From assembly GCA_015231795.1 (NCBI GenBank), contig JADGAX010000002.1:657067-713616 (forward strand): a stretch of 56,550 bases of DNA, read 5' to 3'. Under the pieces are notes generated by a model. The model made no database searches, was not told where the DNA came from, and saw nothing but the letters and a program-made list of their open reading frames with translations. Shown here one piece after another: positions 24,117 through 32,718 of this stretch; the stretch's first letter is position 1; every line of letters starts with the position of its first letter. Made by a program: the position numbers and the translations under genes. Origin of the DNA: Alphaproteobacteria bacterium. Lineage in GTDB: Bacteria; Pseudomonadota; Alphaproteobacteria; Rhodospirillales; WMHbin7.

Positions 24117-26965
24117 CGCGCCTGCCAACCCCCTGGGGCAAATGGATCGACCGCAAGTCGCGGCTTTCCTTCTCGTTCGAAGGCAAATCTTACCCCGCGC
24201 ATCCTGGCGATACGGTCGCCAGCGCCTTGCTGGCCAATGAACAATCGCTGATCGGCAGATCGTTCAAATATCATCGCCCGCGTGGCTCCTACTCGGCCGC
24301 TGGCTGGGATGCCAATACGCTGGTGCAGGCGGGATCGAAGCCCAATCTCAGCGCCGACCGCTTGTTGGTTCAAGATCATCTTCAGGTGAAGGCGCTCAAT
24401 TATTTCGGCTGTCTCAAGCGCGATTGGGGGCGGCTGGTCGAAAAGGCGTCGCGCCTGTTGCCAGCGGGCTTTTACTACAAAACCTTCTTCACGCCGCGCA
24501 TCGCCTGGAAATTCTGGGAGCCGGTCATCCGCCATATGGCGGGATTGGGGCGTGTCGATTTGAAAGCCCGGCACGCCTATTACGACAAGGAATATCTGTT
24601 CGCCGACGTCGCCGTGATCGGGGCCGGACCGGCGGGCCTTGCCGCCGCTCTGGAAGCCGCCAAGGCTGGCGCCGAAGTGATTCTCATCGACGAAGATCAG
24701 CGGATCGGCGGTTCGCTCAATTGGGCCAGGGGCGGCGATACAGAGCCGATGGCAAAATTGGCGGGCGAGCCACGCATCACGCTGTTGGAACAAGCCAGCG
24801 TCCAAGCGCTGTTCGATGACAACTGGCTGGAAATCGTCAAGGGCAACCGGCTTTACAAGTTGCGCGCCAAATCGGTGGTGGCGGCGACGGGCTGCTATCA
24901 GATGCCGCTGGTCTTTCGCCACAATGATCTGCCGGGCGTGATGCTGGGGTCGGCGGTTCAGCGCATGATGCGTCTGTGGGGCGTTCGACCAGCCAAGCGC
25001 GCCGTGGTCGCCACCGCCAATGACGAGGGTTATGCGGTGGCGCTTGATTTGCTGGAGGCGGGAATCGAGGTGGCGGCCATCGCCGATCTGCGCCAGCATC
25101 GCGACAGTGGAGCCTTTGCGCATGAGGCGGGGATGCGCGGCTTGCGCATTTTGCAAGGTTTCACGCCCTATGAGGCGCATGAGAAGAACAATCGGCTGGC
25201 TGGCGTCAGCTTGGCGCAGATCATAAGCGAGGGTCGTTGCGGCCCAGATTTCGAACGCATCGATTGCGACCTGCTGGCCGTTTGCGTGGGACGCATCCCG
25301 GCCACCGGTCTGTTGTCGCATGCGGGGGCCAAATTCGCCCATCAGGCCAATATGGATTTGCCGACATCCTTGCCTGCGCATGTGTTTGCCGCTGGCTCGG
25401 TCAATGGCTGTTTTGCCCTAAGTGCTGCGCAACAGGACGGCAAGCGGGCAGGCGCTCTGGCCGCCAAGGAGGCCGGTTACGAAGTTAAAATCTCCCCAGC
25501 CCCCATGCGCGACTGCGAAGGCGTTACCCATCCCTGGCCAATCTTCGCGCATCCGAAGGGCAAGGAATTCGTCGATCTGGATGAAGATGTGCAGATCAAG
25601 GACATCCTGGCTTCGATGCAGGACGGCTACGACCATATCCAGTTGCTGAAACGCTATTCGACATCGGGCATGGGGCCTTCGCAGGGAAAATTATTCTGGC
25701 CGCATGTGCAGCGCTTGATGGCGAAAGAGAAAGGCGTTACCCCAGCCGAGATCGGCGCTTCCACCATTCGCCCGCCGATGGGCGGCGAAACGCTGGGCCA
25801 TCTGGCCGGGCGCGGTTTCGAGCCGGTGCGCCTGACCGCCATGCACCAGCGCCATCTGGAACTGGGCGCCGTGATGATGCCCGCTGGCGCATGGATGCGC
25901 CCCGCCTATTACGGCCAGGATGAAAAGGCCATCGAGAGCGAAGTGCTGGCCGTGCGCAACAGCGTCGGGCTGATCGACGTCTCTACCCTGGGCGGGTTGG
26001 ATGTGCGCGGCCCGGACGCATCGGCTTTTCTTGAGCGGCTTTACACCTGGTCCTACGCCAAGCTGGCGGTGGGGCGTGCGCGCTATGTGCTGATGTGCGA
26101 TCAGACCGGCGTGGTGATCGATGACGGCGTGGCGGCGCGTCTGCATGACCAGCATTTCTACGTCACCGCCACCACTTCGGGCGTGGATCGCGTCTTTCGT
26201 CTGATGCAGTGGTACAATGCGCAATGGCGCATGCAAGTGGATATCGCCCAGGTGACCAGCGCCTATGCGGCGGTCAATCTGGCCGGACCCAGGGCGCGCG
26301 AGGTTCTGGCCAAGGCCGGGACAAACATCGACATAGCCAAGGATGCCCTGCCCTATCTGGGCGTGCGCGAAGGCCTGGTGGCGGGCATAGAGGCCCGCAT
26401 CCTGCGCATCGGTTTCGTGGGCGAGTTGGGCTATGAAATTCATGTGCCTGCCCAGTATGGCCAAGCGCTTTGGGATGCGTTGATGGCGGCTGGGCAAGAA
26501 GTCGGCATCAAGCCCTTCGGGGTCGAGGCGCAGCGAATCTTGCGCCTTGAAAAGGGGCATATCATCATCGGCCAGGATTCCGACGCGCTCACCCATCCGT
26601 TCGAAATCGGCATGGATTGGGCGGTCAAGATGGACAAGCCCTTCTTCATGGGCCAAGCGGCCATCAGGGCGCATCTTGAGAAAACGCCCACGCGCAAGCT
26701 GGTTGGCTTCGAGCTTGAGAATGACTTGGGGCCGGTTCCCAAGGAATGCCATTTGGTCATCGAGGATGGCGAGATCGCTGGGCGCGTGACGTCGGTGGCG
26801 CGCTCGCCCGCACTTGGCCGCGTGATCGGTTTGGCCTTCGTGCCGCCCGGCAAGGCTGCGTTGGGCAGCCGCTTCCAAATTCGGGTCGATGGCGGAGCGA
26901 TGGTGAATGCACGCGTGACGCCAACGCCGTTCTTCGATCCCAAGAACCAGCGCCAGGAGATGTAG
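24113..26965 (+). CDS. soxA: Sarcosine oxidase / N-methylglutamate dehydrogenase alpha-type subunit
   Basis: 950 aa, standard for the alpha subunit. The N-terminus (SFEGKSYPAHPGDTVASALL, IGRSFKYHRPRG) is the ferredoxin-like domain. The middle is an NAD-binding oxidoreductase (VAVIGAGPAGLAAALEAAKAG). The last 370 residues form a GcvT-like tetrahydrofolate domain that takes the formaldehyde-level carbon. The start at 24113 overlaps the delta stop; an earlier in-frame start lies within that gene. A long open frame on the opposite strand (25691-27448) is a composition artefact. The tetrahydrofolate domain links this enzyme to purU downstream. Confidence 0.92.
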   Translation: MTRLPTPWGKWIDRKSRLSFSFEGKSYPAHPGDTVASALLANEQSLIGRSFKYHRPRGSYSAAGWDANTLVQAGSKPNLSADRLLVQDHLQVKALNYFGCLKRDWGRLVEKASRLLPAGFYYKTFFTPRIAWKFWEPVIRHMAGLGRVDLKARHAYYDKEYLFADVAVIGAGPAGLAAALEAAKAGAEVILIDEDQRIGGSLNWARGGDTEPMAKLAGEPRITLLEQASVQALFDDNWLEIVKGNRLYKLRAKSVVAATGCYQMPLVFRHNDLPGVMLGSAVQRMMRLWGVRPAKRAVVATANDEGYAVALDLLEAGIEVAAIADLRQHRDSGAFAHEAGMRGLRILQGFTPYEAHEKNNRLAGVSLAQIISEGRCGPDFERIDCDLLAVCVGRIPATGLLSHAGAKFAHQANMDLPTSLPAHVFAAGSVNGCFALSAAQQDGKRAGALAAKEAGYEVKISPAPMRDCEGVTHPWPIFAHPKGKEFVDLDEDVQIKDILASMQDGYDHIQLLKRYSTSGMGPSQGKLFWPHVQRLMAKEKGVTPAEIGASTIRPPMGGETLGHLAGRGFEPVRLTAMHQRHLELGAVMMPAGAWMRPAYYGQDEKAIESEVLAVRNSVGLIDVSTLGGLDVRGPDASAFLERLYTWSYAKLAVGRARYVLMCDQTGVVIDDGVAARLHDQHFYVTATTSGVDRVFRLMQWYNAQWRMQVDIAQVTSAYAAVNLAGPRAREVLAKAGTNIDIAKDALPYLGVREGLVAGIEARILRIGFVGELGYEIHVPAQYGQALWDALMAAGQEVGIKPFGVEAQRILRLEKGHIIIGQDSDALTHPFEIGMDWAVKMDKPFFMGQAAIRAHLEKTPTRKLVGFELENDLGPVPKECHLVIEDGEIAGRVTSVARSPALGRVIGLAFVPPGKAALGSRFQIRVDGGAMVNARVTPTPFFDPKNQRQEM

Positions 26966-27583
26966 ATGCAGCCCAGGCGTCAAAGTTTCATAGCCCCGCC
27001 CAAACCTCGACAGCAGGGTTTGCCCGCCCTGGCGATGGCGGATTTCAGCTTGCAGCCTCGCCTGGGCTTCAAAGGGGCGGGTACGGCTGACTGGCTGGCG
27101 GCCCAGGGTTTGGCCTTGCCGCAAGACCCCAATCAATCGGTCACGGACAGCCAGGGGCGCATCGTCGCCCGTTTGTCCTGGGGCGAGTTTCTGCTGCTGG
27201 GCGATTATTCTGGCCTGGAATCCGCCTGGAGTTTCGAGGCAGCCCCCCTGTGCTTTCCCCTGCCTCGCTTGCACAGCCATGCCTGGATCGTCATCAGCGG
27301 CGAGGCCGCGCCTAAAATGATGGCAAAAATCTGCGGCGTCGATCTGAGAACGCATCAATTCGCCCAAGGGCGGATCGCCCAGACCTCGGTCGCAAGGCTG
27401 AACGCCATCGTGATCGCGGATCGGATCAAGGGCCGCGCGGGGTTTCACCTGCTTAGCGACATCTCGACCTCACAATACTTGTGGGATTGTCTTTGCGATG
27501 CCATGCTGGAATTCGATGGAGCGCCGGTAGATGCAAAAGCGCTCGCAAAGGAGAGCCATGGCCAGACCGACGCGCAAGGATAA
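26966..27583 (+). CDS. soxG: Sarcosine oxidase / N-methylglutamate dehydrogenase gamma-type subunit
   Basis: 205 aa, the weakly conserved GcvT-related gamma subunit. It is recognised from its size, from its position directly after the alpha gene (ATG adjoins the TAG) and from VARLNAIVIADRIKG and FHLLSDISTSQYLWD. An AGGAGA site precedes it. The gamma subunit packs against alpha in the heterotetramer and has no catalytic residue of its own. It overlaps the downstream regulator gene by 26 bases, which implies one transcript through the regulator. Confidence 0.85.
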   Translation: MQPRRQSFIAPPKPRQQGLPALAMADFSLQPRLGFKGAGTADWLAAQGLALPQDPNQSVTDSQGRIVARLSWGEFLLLGDYSGLESAWSFEAAPLCFPLPRLHSHAWIVISGEAAPKMMAKICGVDLRTHQFAQGRIAQTSVARLNAIVIADRIKGRAGFHLLSDISTSQYLWDCLCDAMLEFDGAPVDAKALAKESHGQTDAQG

Positions 27584-28217
27584 AGCCCTTCAGCCCATTC
27601 TCGATCAAGACCCGCATGCCGTCGAAGGGGCCAGGGAAAATTCGCTGGAAGCGTCGATCGGCCGTCAGGTGCGCGAATACCGGATCAAGCTGGGCATGAC
27701 GGTGGTCGATCTGTCCCGTCAGGCCGATCTGTCGGCGGGCATGCTGTCGAAGATCGAAAACGGCATGACCTCGCCCTCGCTGGCCACTTTGCAAAGCCTG
27801 TCGCGGGCGTTGAACGTTCCCGTCACCTCCTTCTTTCGCAAGTTCGAGGAAAGCCGCGACGCCACCTATGTGGCGGCGGGACAGGGCCTTGCCATCGAGC
27901 GGCGCGGCACCAGGGCCGGGCATCAGTATCAGCTTCTGGGCCACAGCATCGGCAACAAGGACATCGTGCTGGAACCTTATCTGGTCACGCTGACCGAAAA
28001 GTCCGACGTCTTTCCCGTCTTCCAGCATTCCGGCCAGGAGTTCATCTATATCCTGGACGGCGAGGTGGCTTATCGCCACGGCGCCAAGCTCTATCCCATG
28101 AAGGCGGGCGATTCCCTGTTCTTCGATGCCGACGCGCCGCACGGCCCCGAGATTTTGCAAAAGCTGCCCATCCGCCTGCTGTCGGTGATCGTCTATCCGC
28201 GCGGCAAAACGGAATAA
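27558..28217 (+). CDS. XRE-family regulator with C-terminal cupin sensor
   Basis: 219 aa. The helix-turn-helix lies at about residues 35-88 (GMTVVDLSRQADLSAGMLSKIE) and a cupin domain fills the C-terminal half (FPVFQHSGQEFIYILDGEVAYRHG). Such proteins sense small amines, amino acids or polyamines and repress neighbouring catabolic genes. The start at 27558 is chosen because AAAGGAGAG precedes it. Lying between the oxidase genes and the glutamine-synthetase-like gene, it is the likely local regulator of both. No operator was identified. Confidence 0.88.
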   Translation: MARPTRKDKALQPILDQDPHAVEGARENSLEASIGRQVREYRIKLGMTVVDLSRQADLSAGMLSKIENGMTSPSLATLQSLSRALNVPVTSFFRKFEESRDATYVAAGQGLAIERRGTRAGHQYQLLGHSIGNKDIVLEPYLVTLTEKSDVFPVFQHSGQEFIYILDGEVAYRHGAKLYPMKAGDSLFFDADAPHGPEILQKLPIRLLSVIVYPRGKTE

Positions 28218-28250
28218 CGTTTCCTAAGAAGAATATTTGTTGAATATGGG

Positions 28251-28279
28251 TTGATCGCCCGAAAAACCTCGCCTATGCT
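28251..28279 (+). promoter_or_regulatory. Candidate promoter of the type III glutamine synthetase gene
   Basis: A -35 TTGATC (28251-28256), a 17-base spacer and a -10 TATGCT (28274-28279) occur in the 101-base gap after the XRE-cupin gene. This would allow glnT-purU to be expressed separately from the oxidase genes. Confidence 0.45.
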
Positions 28280-28318
28280 CGCCAACGGAGTGTTGCGAAC
28301 AGCGGCAGAGGGGAAGTC

Positions 28319-29632
28319 ATGAAGGGCGTCACCATCGATCTGGCCAAACTGGCCAGGGACAAGGGAATCAAATATTTCCTGATCAGCTATGTCGATCTGT
28401 TCGGCGCGCTTCGCGCCAAGCTGGTCCCCGCAACCGCCATCGGCGGCATGCAGAAGAACGGGGCGGGTTTTGCCGGATTCGCCTCGAATCTCGATCTCAA
28501 TCCCGCCCATCCCGACGTGTTCGCGCTGCCCGATCCTTCCAGCCTGATCCAACTGCCCTGGAAGCCGGAAGTGGGCTGGTTGGCCAGCGACTTGTACATG
28601 GATGGCAAGCCGCTGGAACAATCGCCCCGCTATCTTCTGAAGAAAATGCAGGCCAAAGCGGCCGAAATGGGCGGCTTCGTTTTGAAAACCGGCGTCGAGG
28701 CGGAGTTCTTTTTGCTGGCCAAAGACGGCACGGCGATTTCCGACCCTGAGGATCTGGCCGCCAAGCCCTGTTACGACCAGCAAGCCTTGATGCGCCGCTA
28801 TGACGTGATCACCGAAATCTGCGACGCCATGCAGACGCTGGGCTGGGGTCCCTATCAAAACGACCACGAGGACGCCAACGGACAGTTCGAAATGAACTGG
28901 GACTATGATGATGTGCTGCTGACCGCCGACCGCCACGTCTTCTTCAAATACATGGCCAAGGCCCTGGCCGAGAAGCACGGCTACCGCGCCAGCTTCATGC
29001 CCAAGCCCTTCAACCATCTGACCGGCAATGGCTGTCACATTCATCTGTCGCTGTGGGCTGGCAAGAAAAACGCCTTCTCCGACAGCAAGGGCGAGCTGGG
29101 CATGTCGGCCCTGGCCTATGAATTTCTGGGCGGCGTGCTGCATTCGGCGGACGCTTTTTGCGCCTTCACCAATCCCACCATCAACAGCTTCAAGCGCATC
29201 AACGCGCCGGTCACGCTGTCGGGTTCGACCTGGTCGCCCAGCTCCGTCACCCATACCGGCAACAACCGCACCCACATGGTGCGCATCCCCGACGCCGGAC
29301 GTTTCGAAGTCCGCCTGCCCGACGGGGCCATGAACCCCTATCTGGGTCCGGCGGCGATCCTGGCCGCGGGGCTGGATGGCATGGCCAAGCAGCGCGATCC
29401 CGGCAAGCGGCTGGATATCGATATGTATACGCAAGGCGAAAGCCTTAAGAACGTCAAGAAGCTGCCCTTGAACCTTTTGGACGCGCTGCGTAATCTCGAC
29501 AAGTCGAAGGTGCTGCGCGAAGCCTTCGGTTCGGATTTCATCGACAGCTACGTCAAGCTGAAGATGGCCGAATGGAACGGCTTCATGCAGCATGCGACGG
29601 ATTGGGAACGTCAACACACGCTTGACTGCTAG
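28319..29632 (+). CDS. glnT: Type III glutamine synthetase / gamma-glutamylmethylamide synthetase
   Basis: 437 aa. The glutamine synthetase fold is clear: the YVDLFGALRAKLVP N-terminal region, metal-binding TGVEAEFFLL, NGCHIHLSLW and the C-terminal RIPDAGRFEVRLPDG. The length matches both GlnT of rhizobia and GmaS, which ligates methylamine to glutamate; sequence inspection cannot separate them. Next to an N-methylglutamate dehydrogenase-like enzyme, the GmaS role is attractive. The N-methylglutamate synthase genes (mgsABC) normally required are absent from this window. GAGGGG precedes the ATG. Confidence 0.88.
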   Translation: MKGVTIDLAKLARDKGIKYFLISYVDLFGALRAKLVPATAIGGMQKNGAGFAGFASNLDLNPAHPDVFALPDPSSLIQLPWKPEVGWLASDLYMDGKPLEQSPRYLLKKMQAKAAEMGGFVLKTGVEAEFFLLAKDGTAISDPEDLAAKPCYDQQALMRRYDVITEICDAMQTLGWGPYQNDHEDANGQFEMNWDYDDVLLTADRHVFFKYMAKALAEKHGYRASFMPKPFNHLTGNGCHIHLSLWAGKKNAFSDSKGELGMSALAYEFLGGVLHSADAFCAFTNPTINSFKRINAPVTLSGSTWSPSSVTHTGNNRTHMVRIPDAGRFEVRLPDGAMNPYLGPAAILAAGLDGMAKQRDPGKRLDIDMYTQGESLKNVKKLPLNLLDALRNLDKSKVLREAFGSDFIDSYVKLKMAEWNGFMQHATDWERQHTLDC

Positions 29633-29647
29633 AACCGGAAACCGCTC

Positions 29648-30526
29648 ATGAGCAAAAGCCAAGGCGCTGCCCCGCAGCGCTACATCCTGACCATTTCCTG
29701 CCCTGACGCCGTGGGGATCGTGGCTTCTGTGGCGGGCTTTCTGTCCGGCTTCGGCGCCTTCATCGAGGAATCGTCGCATTTCGGCGATCCCGTCACCCAG
29801 CGCTTTTTCATGCGCACGGTGTTTCAAGACCATCCCGATCTGCCGCCCATCGAAAAGATCGAGGCTGATTTCGCCTCGCAAGTGGGGTCGAGGTTCGGCA
29901 TGGAGTGGCGCATCTTCGAGGCGGGCTACAAGCCGCGCGTTCTGCTGCTGGTCTCGAAGTTCGACCACTGTCTGAACGATCTGCTGTATCGCTATCGCAC
30001 CGGCCAGTTGAAGATGGACATTCCGGCGGTGGTCTCAAACCACCGCGATCTGGAACGCCTGGTCGAATGGCACGGCATTCCCTATCACCATCTGCCGGTC
30101 GACGCCGCCAGCAAGCCCGCCCAGGAAGCGCAGATTCTGGAAATGGTCGATCGCATGCAGATCGATCTGGTCGTGCTGGCGCGCTATATGCAGGTTTTGT
30201 CCGAGAACATGTGCAAAAGCCTTTCCGGGCGCTGCATCAACATCCATCATTCGTTCCTGCCCAGCTTTAAGGGGGCCAGGCCCTATCATCAGGCGCATGC
30301 CAGGGGCGTCAAGATCATCGGCGCCACGGCGCATTACGTGACCACCGATCTCGACGAAGGACCGATCATCGAGCAGGAAGTCGAGCGGGTCGATCACGCC
30401 ATGACGCCCGACACTTTGGCCGCCATCGGGCGCGACATCGAAAGCCGCGTCCTGGCCCGCGCCGTCGGCTATCACATCGAGCATCGCGTGCTGATGAACG
30501 GCGTGAAAACGGTGATCTTCAAATAA
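29648..30526 (+). CDS. purU: Formyltetrahydrofolate deformylase
   Basis: 292 aa. An N-terminal ACT-type domain (LTISCPDAVGIVASVAGFLS) is followed by the formyltransferase-like catalytic domain. The active-site segments INIHHSFLPSFKGARPY and TTDLDEGPIIEQ are intact. It hydrolyses 10-formyl-THF to formate and THF. Placed 15 bases after glnT, it completes disposal of one-carbon units released by the upstream tetrahydrofolate-dependent oxidase. A strong terminator follows. Confidence 0.94.
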   Translation: MSKSQGAAPQRYILTISCPDAVGIVASVAGFLSGFGAFIEESSHFGDPVTQRFFMRTVFQDHPDLPPIEKIEADFASQVGSRFGMEWRIFEAGYKPRVLLLVSKFDHCLNDLLYRYRTGQLKMDIPAVVSNHRDLERLVEWHGIPYHHLPVDAASKPAQEAQILEMVDRMQIDLVVLARYMQVLSENMCKSLSGRCINIHHSFLPSFKGARPYHQAHARGVKIIGATAHYVTTDLDEGPIIEQEVERVDHAMTPDTLAAIGRDIESRVLARAVGYHIEHRVLMNGVKTVIFK

Positions 30527-30529
30527 AAA

Positions 30530-30557
30530 CGCCCTGGATTGGCCAGGGCGCTTTTTC
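30530..30557 (+). terminator. Rho-independent terminator after purU
   Basis: An 8-bp stem (30530-30537 with 30543-30550, core GCCCTGG/CCAGGGC) has a 5-base loop and is followed by CTTTTTC. It starts within 5 bases of the purU stop codon. Confidence 0.9.
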
Positions 30558-30573
30558 ATCTTTTCACAAAACT

Positions 30574-30664
30574 CAAACTCGAGCGCGGAACCGCTTCAAG
30601 CGAGAGTTTGGCCGGACGGAAACGGGTAAAAGTACACCGAAGCGAAGCTGAGGGACTTTTGCCC
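30574..30664. repeat. Pair of inverted repeats between convergent purU and irr
   Basis: CAAACTC (30574-30580) pairs with GAGTTTG (30604-30610). GGGTAAAAGT (30624-30633) pairs with ACTTTTGCCC (30655-30664) with one G-U pair. Neither has a T run on either strand, so they are not typical terminators. They could stabilise the irr 3' end or be a dispersed repeat. No second copy was seen in the window. Confidence 0.5.
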
Positions 30665-30672
30665 GATCATAA

Positions 30673-31083
30673 TCAATCTGCCAGACGGATCACCACATCG
30701 ACGCGACGGATGCGCGTGCCGTCGGGCGGCACCGGCAGATGCTCCAGCTTGATGCCTTCGCCCATCACGTCTTCCAGGCGGCCCTGACGCTCGTAATAGA
30801 AATGATGATGGTCCGAGGTGTTGGTGTCGAAATACGAACGGCCCGAATCGGCGACGATTTCGCGCAGCAGGGCGACGTCGGTGAACTGGTGCAGCGTGTT
30901 GTAGACGGTGGCCAGCGAAACGCGGATGTTGGCCTGCATGGCCTCGCTATGAAGCTGTTCCGCCGTTACATGGCGGTGACCATTCTCGAACAGCAATTTC
31001 GCCAAAGCCAGACGCTGGCGGGTGGGGCGAAGTCCGGCACCGCGCAGGCGGTCCATGGCAAGGCTGTAAGGGCGTGCGTTCAT
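30673..31083 (-). CDS. irr: Iron response regulator Irr (Fur superfamily)
   Basis: 136 aa. The winged-helix region (RPTRQRLALAKLLFENG, SLATVYNTLHQF) is of the Fur family. The HHHFY stretch (in TSDHHHFYYERQG) is the histidine motif of Irr. The paired CxxC zinc sites of true Fur are absent. Irr senses haem at the site of haem synthesis and controls iron and haem genes in alphaproteobacteria. The gene is monocistronic and convergent with purU. No classical iron-control-element sequence was identified in its 180-base upstream gap. Confidence 0.9.
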   Translation of the reverse strand: MNARPYSLAMDRLRGAGLRPTRQRLALAKLLFENGHRHVTAEQLHSEAMQANIRVSLATVYNTLHQFTDVALLREIVADSGRSYFDTNTSDHHHFYYERQGRLEDVMGEGIKLEHLPVPPDGTRIRRVDVVIRLAD

Positions 31084-31265
31084 GGCTTGGTCTCGTGCTT
31101 ATCGTGGAGCGCAGTGCCTTCACGTCAATTGGCGGAAGGGCAGTTTATGACGGGATGATGGCACGGACGTCGAAACATGTCACGTAAATTATAAAGAATA
31201 GAAAATAAATCCCTGTGAATTGGAGATTCTTTACTAAAGTCAAAGCCCTAGTTGGGATTTCCAGT

Positions 31266-32669
31266 TTAGAATCCGGTTAAAATTCTCTCCATCAACTGCT
31301 TGATCGTCGGCACGAAGCCATTCGCATAGAAGGGGTCCTGGGCGAAACGATAGGCGTTGTGCCCGGCAAACATCAACTCCCGCTCGATATCCTTGCCATG
31401 TGCCACGTTCTGCAGCGTCTTCTGAATGCAGAACGAGCGCGGATCGGCGCGCCGTCCGGTATTGCCTTCTTCGTTCTGCGACCAATTCGAGAAGGAACAG
31501 CCCGACAGGCAGCCCATGCAGGCGATCTGGTCGGCGCGAATTTCCTCGGACTTGTCGGGAGCCACGAAAATTATGGTCGAATCAGGGGTGCGCAGCGCCT
31601 CGCTGAACCCCTGGGCGGTCCATTCCTGGGCGCGACCCTTGTCATGCGGCGTCAGATAGACCATTCGCCCGCTGGCGCCGACGGCGAAGGTTTCGGTGTG
31701 ATCGCCGATCGGCTCGGCGGTGAAAAGCACTTGGCGGTCCGACCGCTCGACCAGTTCGGCCAGGAACGGGTTCTTGATGGCCGAAGAATAGAAGCCGGTG
31801 GGGCTGAATCGGTGCAGCAGAACGTCGCCGGGTTTCAGCTCGGTCAGGCGCTTCTTCCATGCCTGGGGAATGGGGGATTCCTGGGTCAGCATGGGCCGCG
31901 TGCCGAATTGGAAAGCCACCGGGCCGATTTCCGGATTGTCCAGCCAGTCTTCCCATTCCGACAGCCACCAGACGCCGCCCGCCATGATGATGGGCACTTC
32001 GTTCAGCCCAGCCTCGTTCATGGTGGCGCGCAATTCCGCAACGCGGGCATAGGGTGCCTGGGGCACCAACGGATCCTCGCTGTTGGACAGGCCGTTATGG
32101 CCGCCCGCCAGCCAGGGGTCCTCATAGACCACACCGCCCAAAAGGTCGGGGGTTTTGTGATAGGCGCGCTTCCACAGCGCCTTGAAGGCGCGGGCCGACG
32201 AAACGATGGGATAGTAATAAACATTGTAACGCGCCGCGATCTCGGCCACCCGGTAAGGCATGCCCGCGCCGCAGGTCACGCCCTGGATCAACCCCTTGGC
32301 CCCTTCCAGAATGCCGATCAGAACGCGTTCGGCGCCGCCCATTTCCCAAAGCACATTGACGTGGATGGCGCCCTTGCCACCCGACAAGTCGTGGGCGACC
32401 TTGGCCTGATAGATTCCGCCCCTGATGCCGTAAGCCACCAGTTCCTCGAAACGCTCGCGTCTTGTCTTACCGTGATAGGTCTGGGGAAGAAGATTGCCCT
32501 GGCTGTCAAAGGCGTCGGCATTGACGCCGGAAAAAGTGCCGATGCCGCCGCACTTCGCCCAAGCGCCGGTGGTGATCCCGGTGCTGACGGCCACACCTTT
32601 GCCGCCCTCGATCAAGGGCAGAACATCGCGCCCGGACATGCGAATGGAATTCAATGCCTTCACGGCCAC
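31266..32669 (-). CDS. Nitronate monooxygenase-family (NPD) flavoprotein
   Basis: 467 aa TIM-barrel protein of the 2-nitropropane dioxygenase/FMN family, with GGIGTFSGVNADAF, LIQGVTCGAGMPYRVAEIA and PIIMAGGVWWLSEW. It is longer than simple nitronate monooxygenases of about 320-380 aa. The extra C-terminal part has a CMGCLSGCSF motif and a later cysteine, possibly for a metal or Fe-S site. A GTG start at 32669 follows GGGGAG; an in-frame ATG ten codons later is possible. The substrate is unknown, and relatives include trans-acting enoyl-reductase-like proteins. Confidence 0.8.
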   Translation of the reverse strand: MAVKALNSIRMSGRDVLPLIEGGKGVAVSTGITTGAWAKCGGIGTFSGVNADAFDSQGNLLPQTYHGKTRRERFEELVAYGIRGGIYQAKVAHDLSGGKGAIHVNVLWEMGGAERVLIGILEGAKGLIQGVTCGAGMPYRVAEIAARYNVYYYPIVSSARAFKALWKRAYHKTPDLLGGVVYEDPWLAGGHNGLSNSEDPLVPQAPYARVAELRATMNEAGLNEVPIIMAGGVWWLSEWEDWLDNPEIGPVAFQFGTRPMLTQESPIPQAWKKRLTELKPGDVLLHRFSPTGFYSSAIKNPFLAELVERSDRQVLFTAEPIGDHTETFAVGASGRMVYLTPHDKGRAQEWTAQGFSEALRTPDSTIIFVAPDKSEEIRADQIACMGCLSGCSFSNWSQNEEGNTGRRADPRSFCIQKTLQNVAHGKDIERELMFAGHNAYRFAQDPFYANGFVPTIKQLMERILTGF

Positions 32670-32718
32670 ATACTCCCCGATGGAACCCCGTACATATAGC
32701 CCCCCTGCGAGCTTCTGG

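Noticed and set aside
25691-27448. A 585-codon open frame opposite the alpha-subunit gene, and similar long ones opposite glnT (28193-29968), infB (37575-39293) and the glucan synthase (53163-54602)
   Set aside because: They mirror well-recognised genes, have Gly/His/Gln-rich nonsense translations and no ribosome sites. High G+C makes such antisense frames common.
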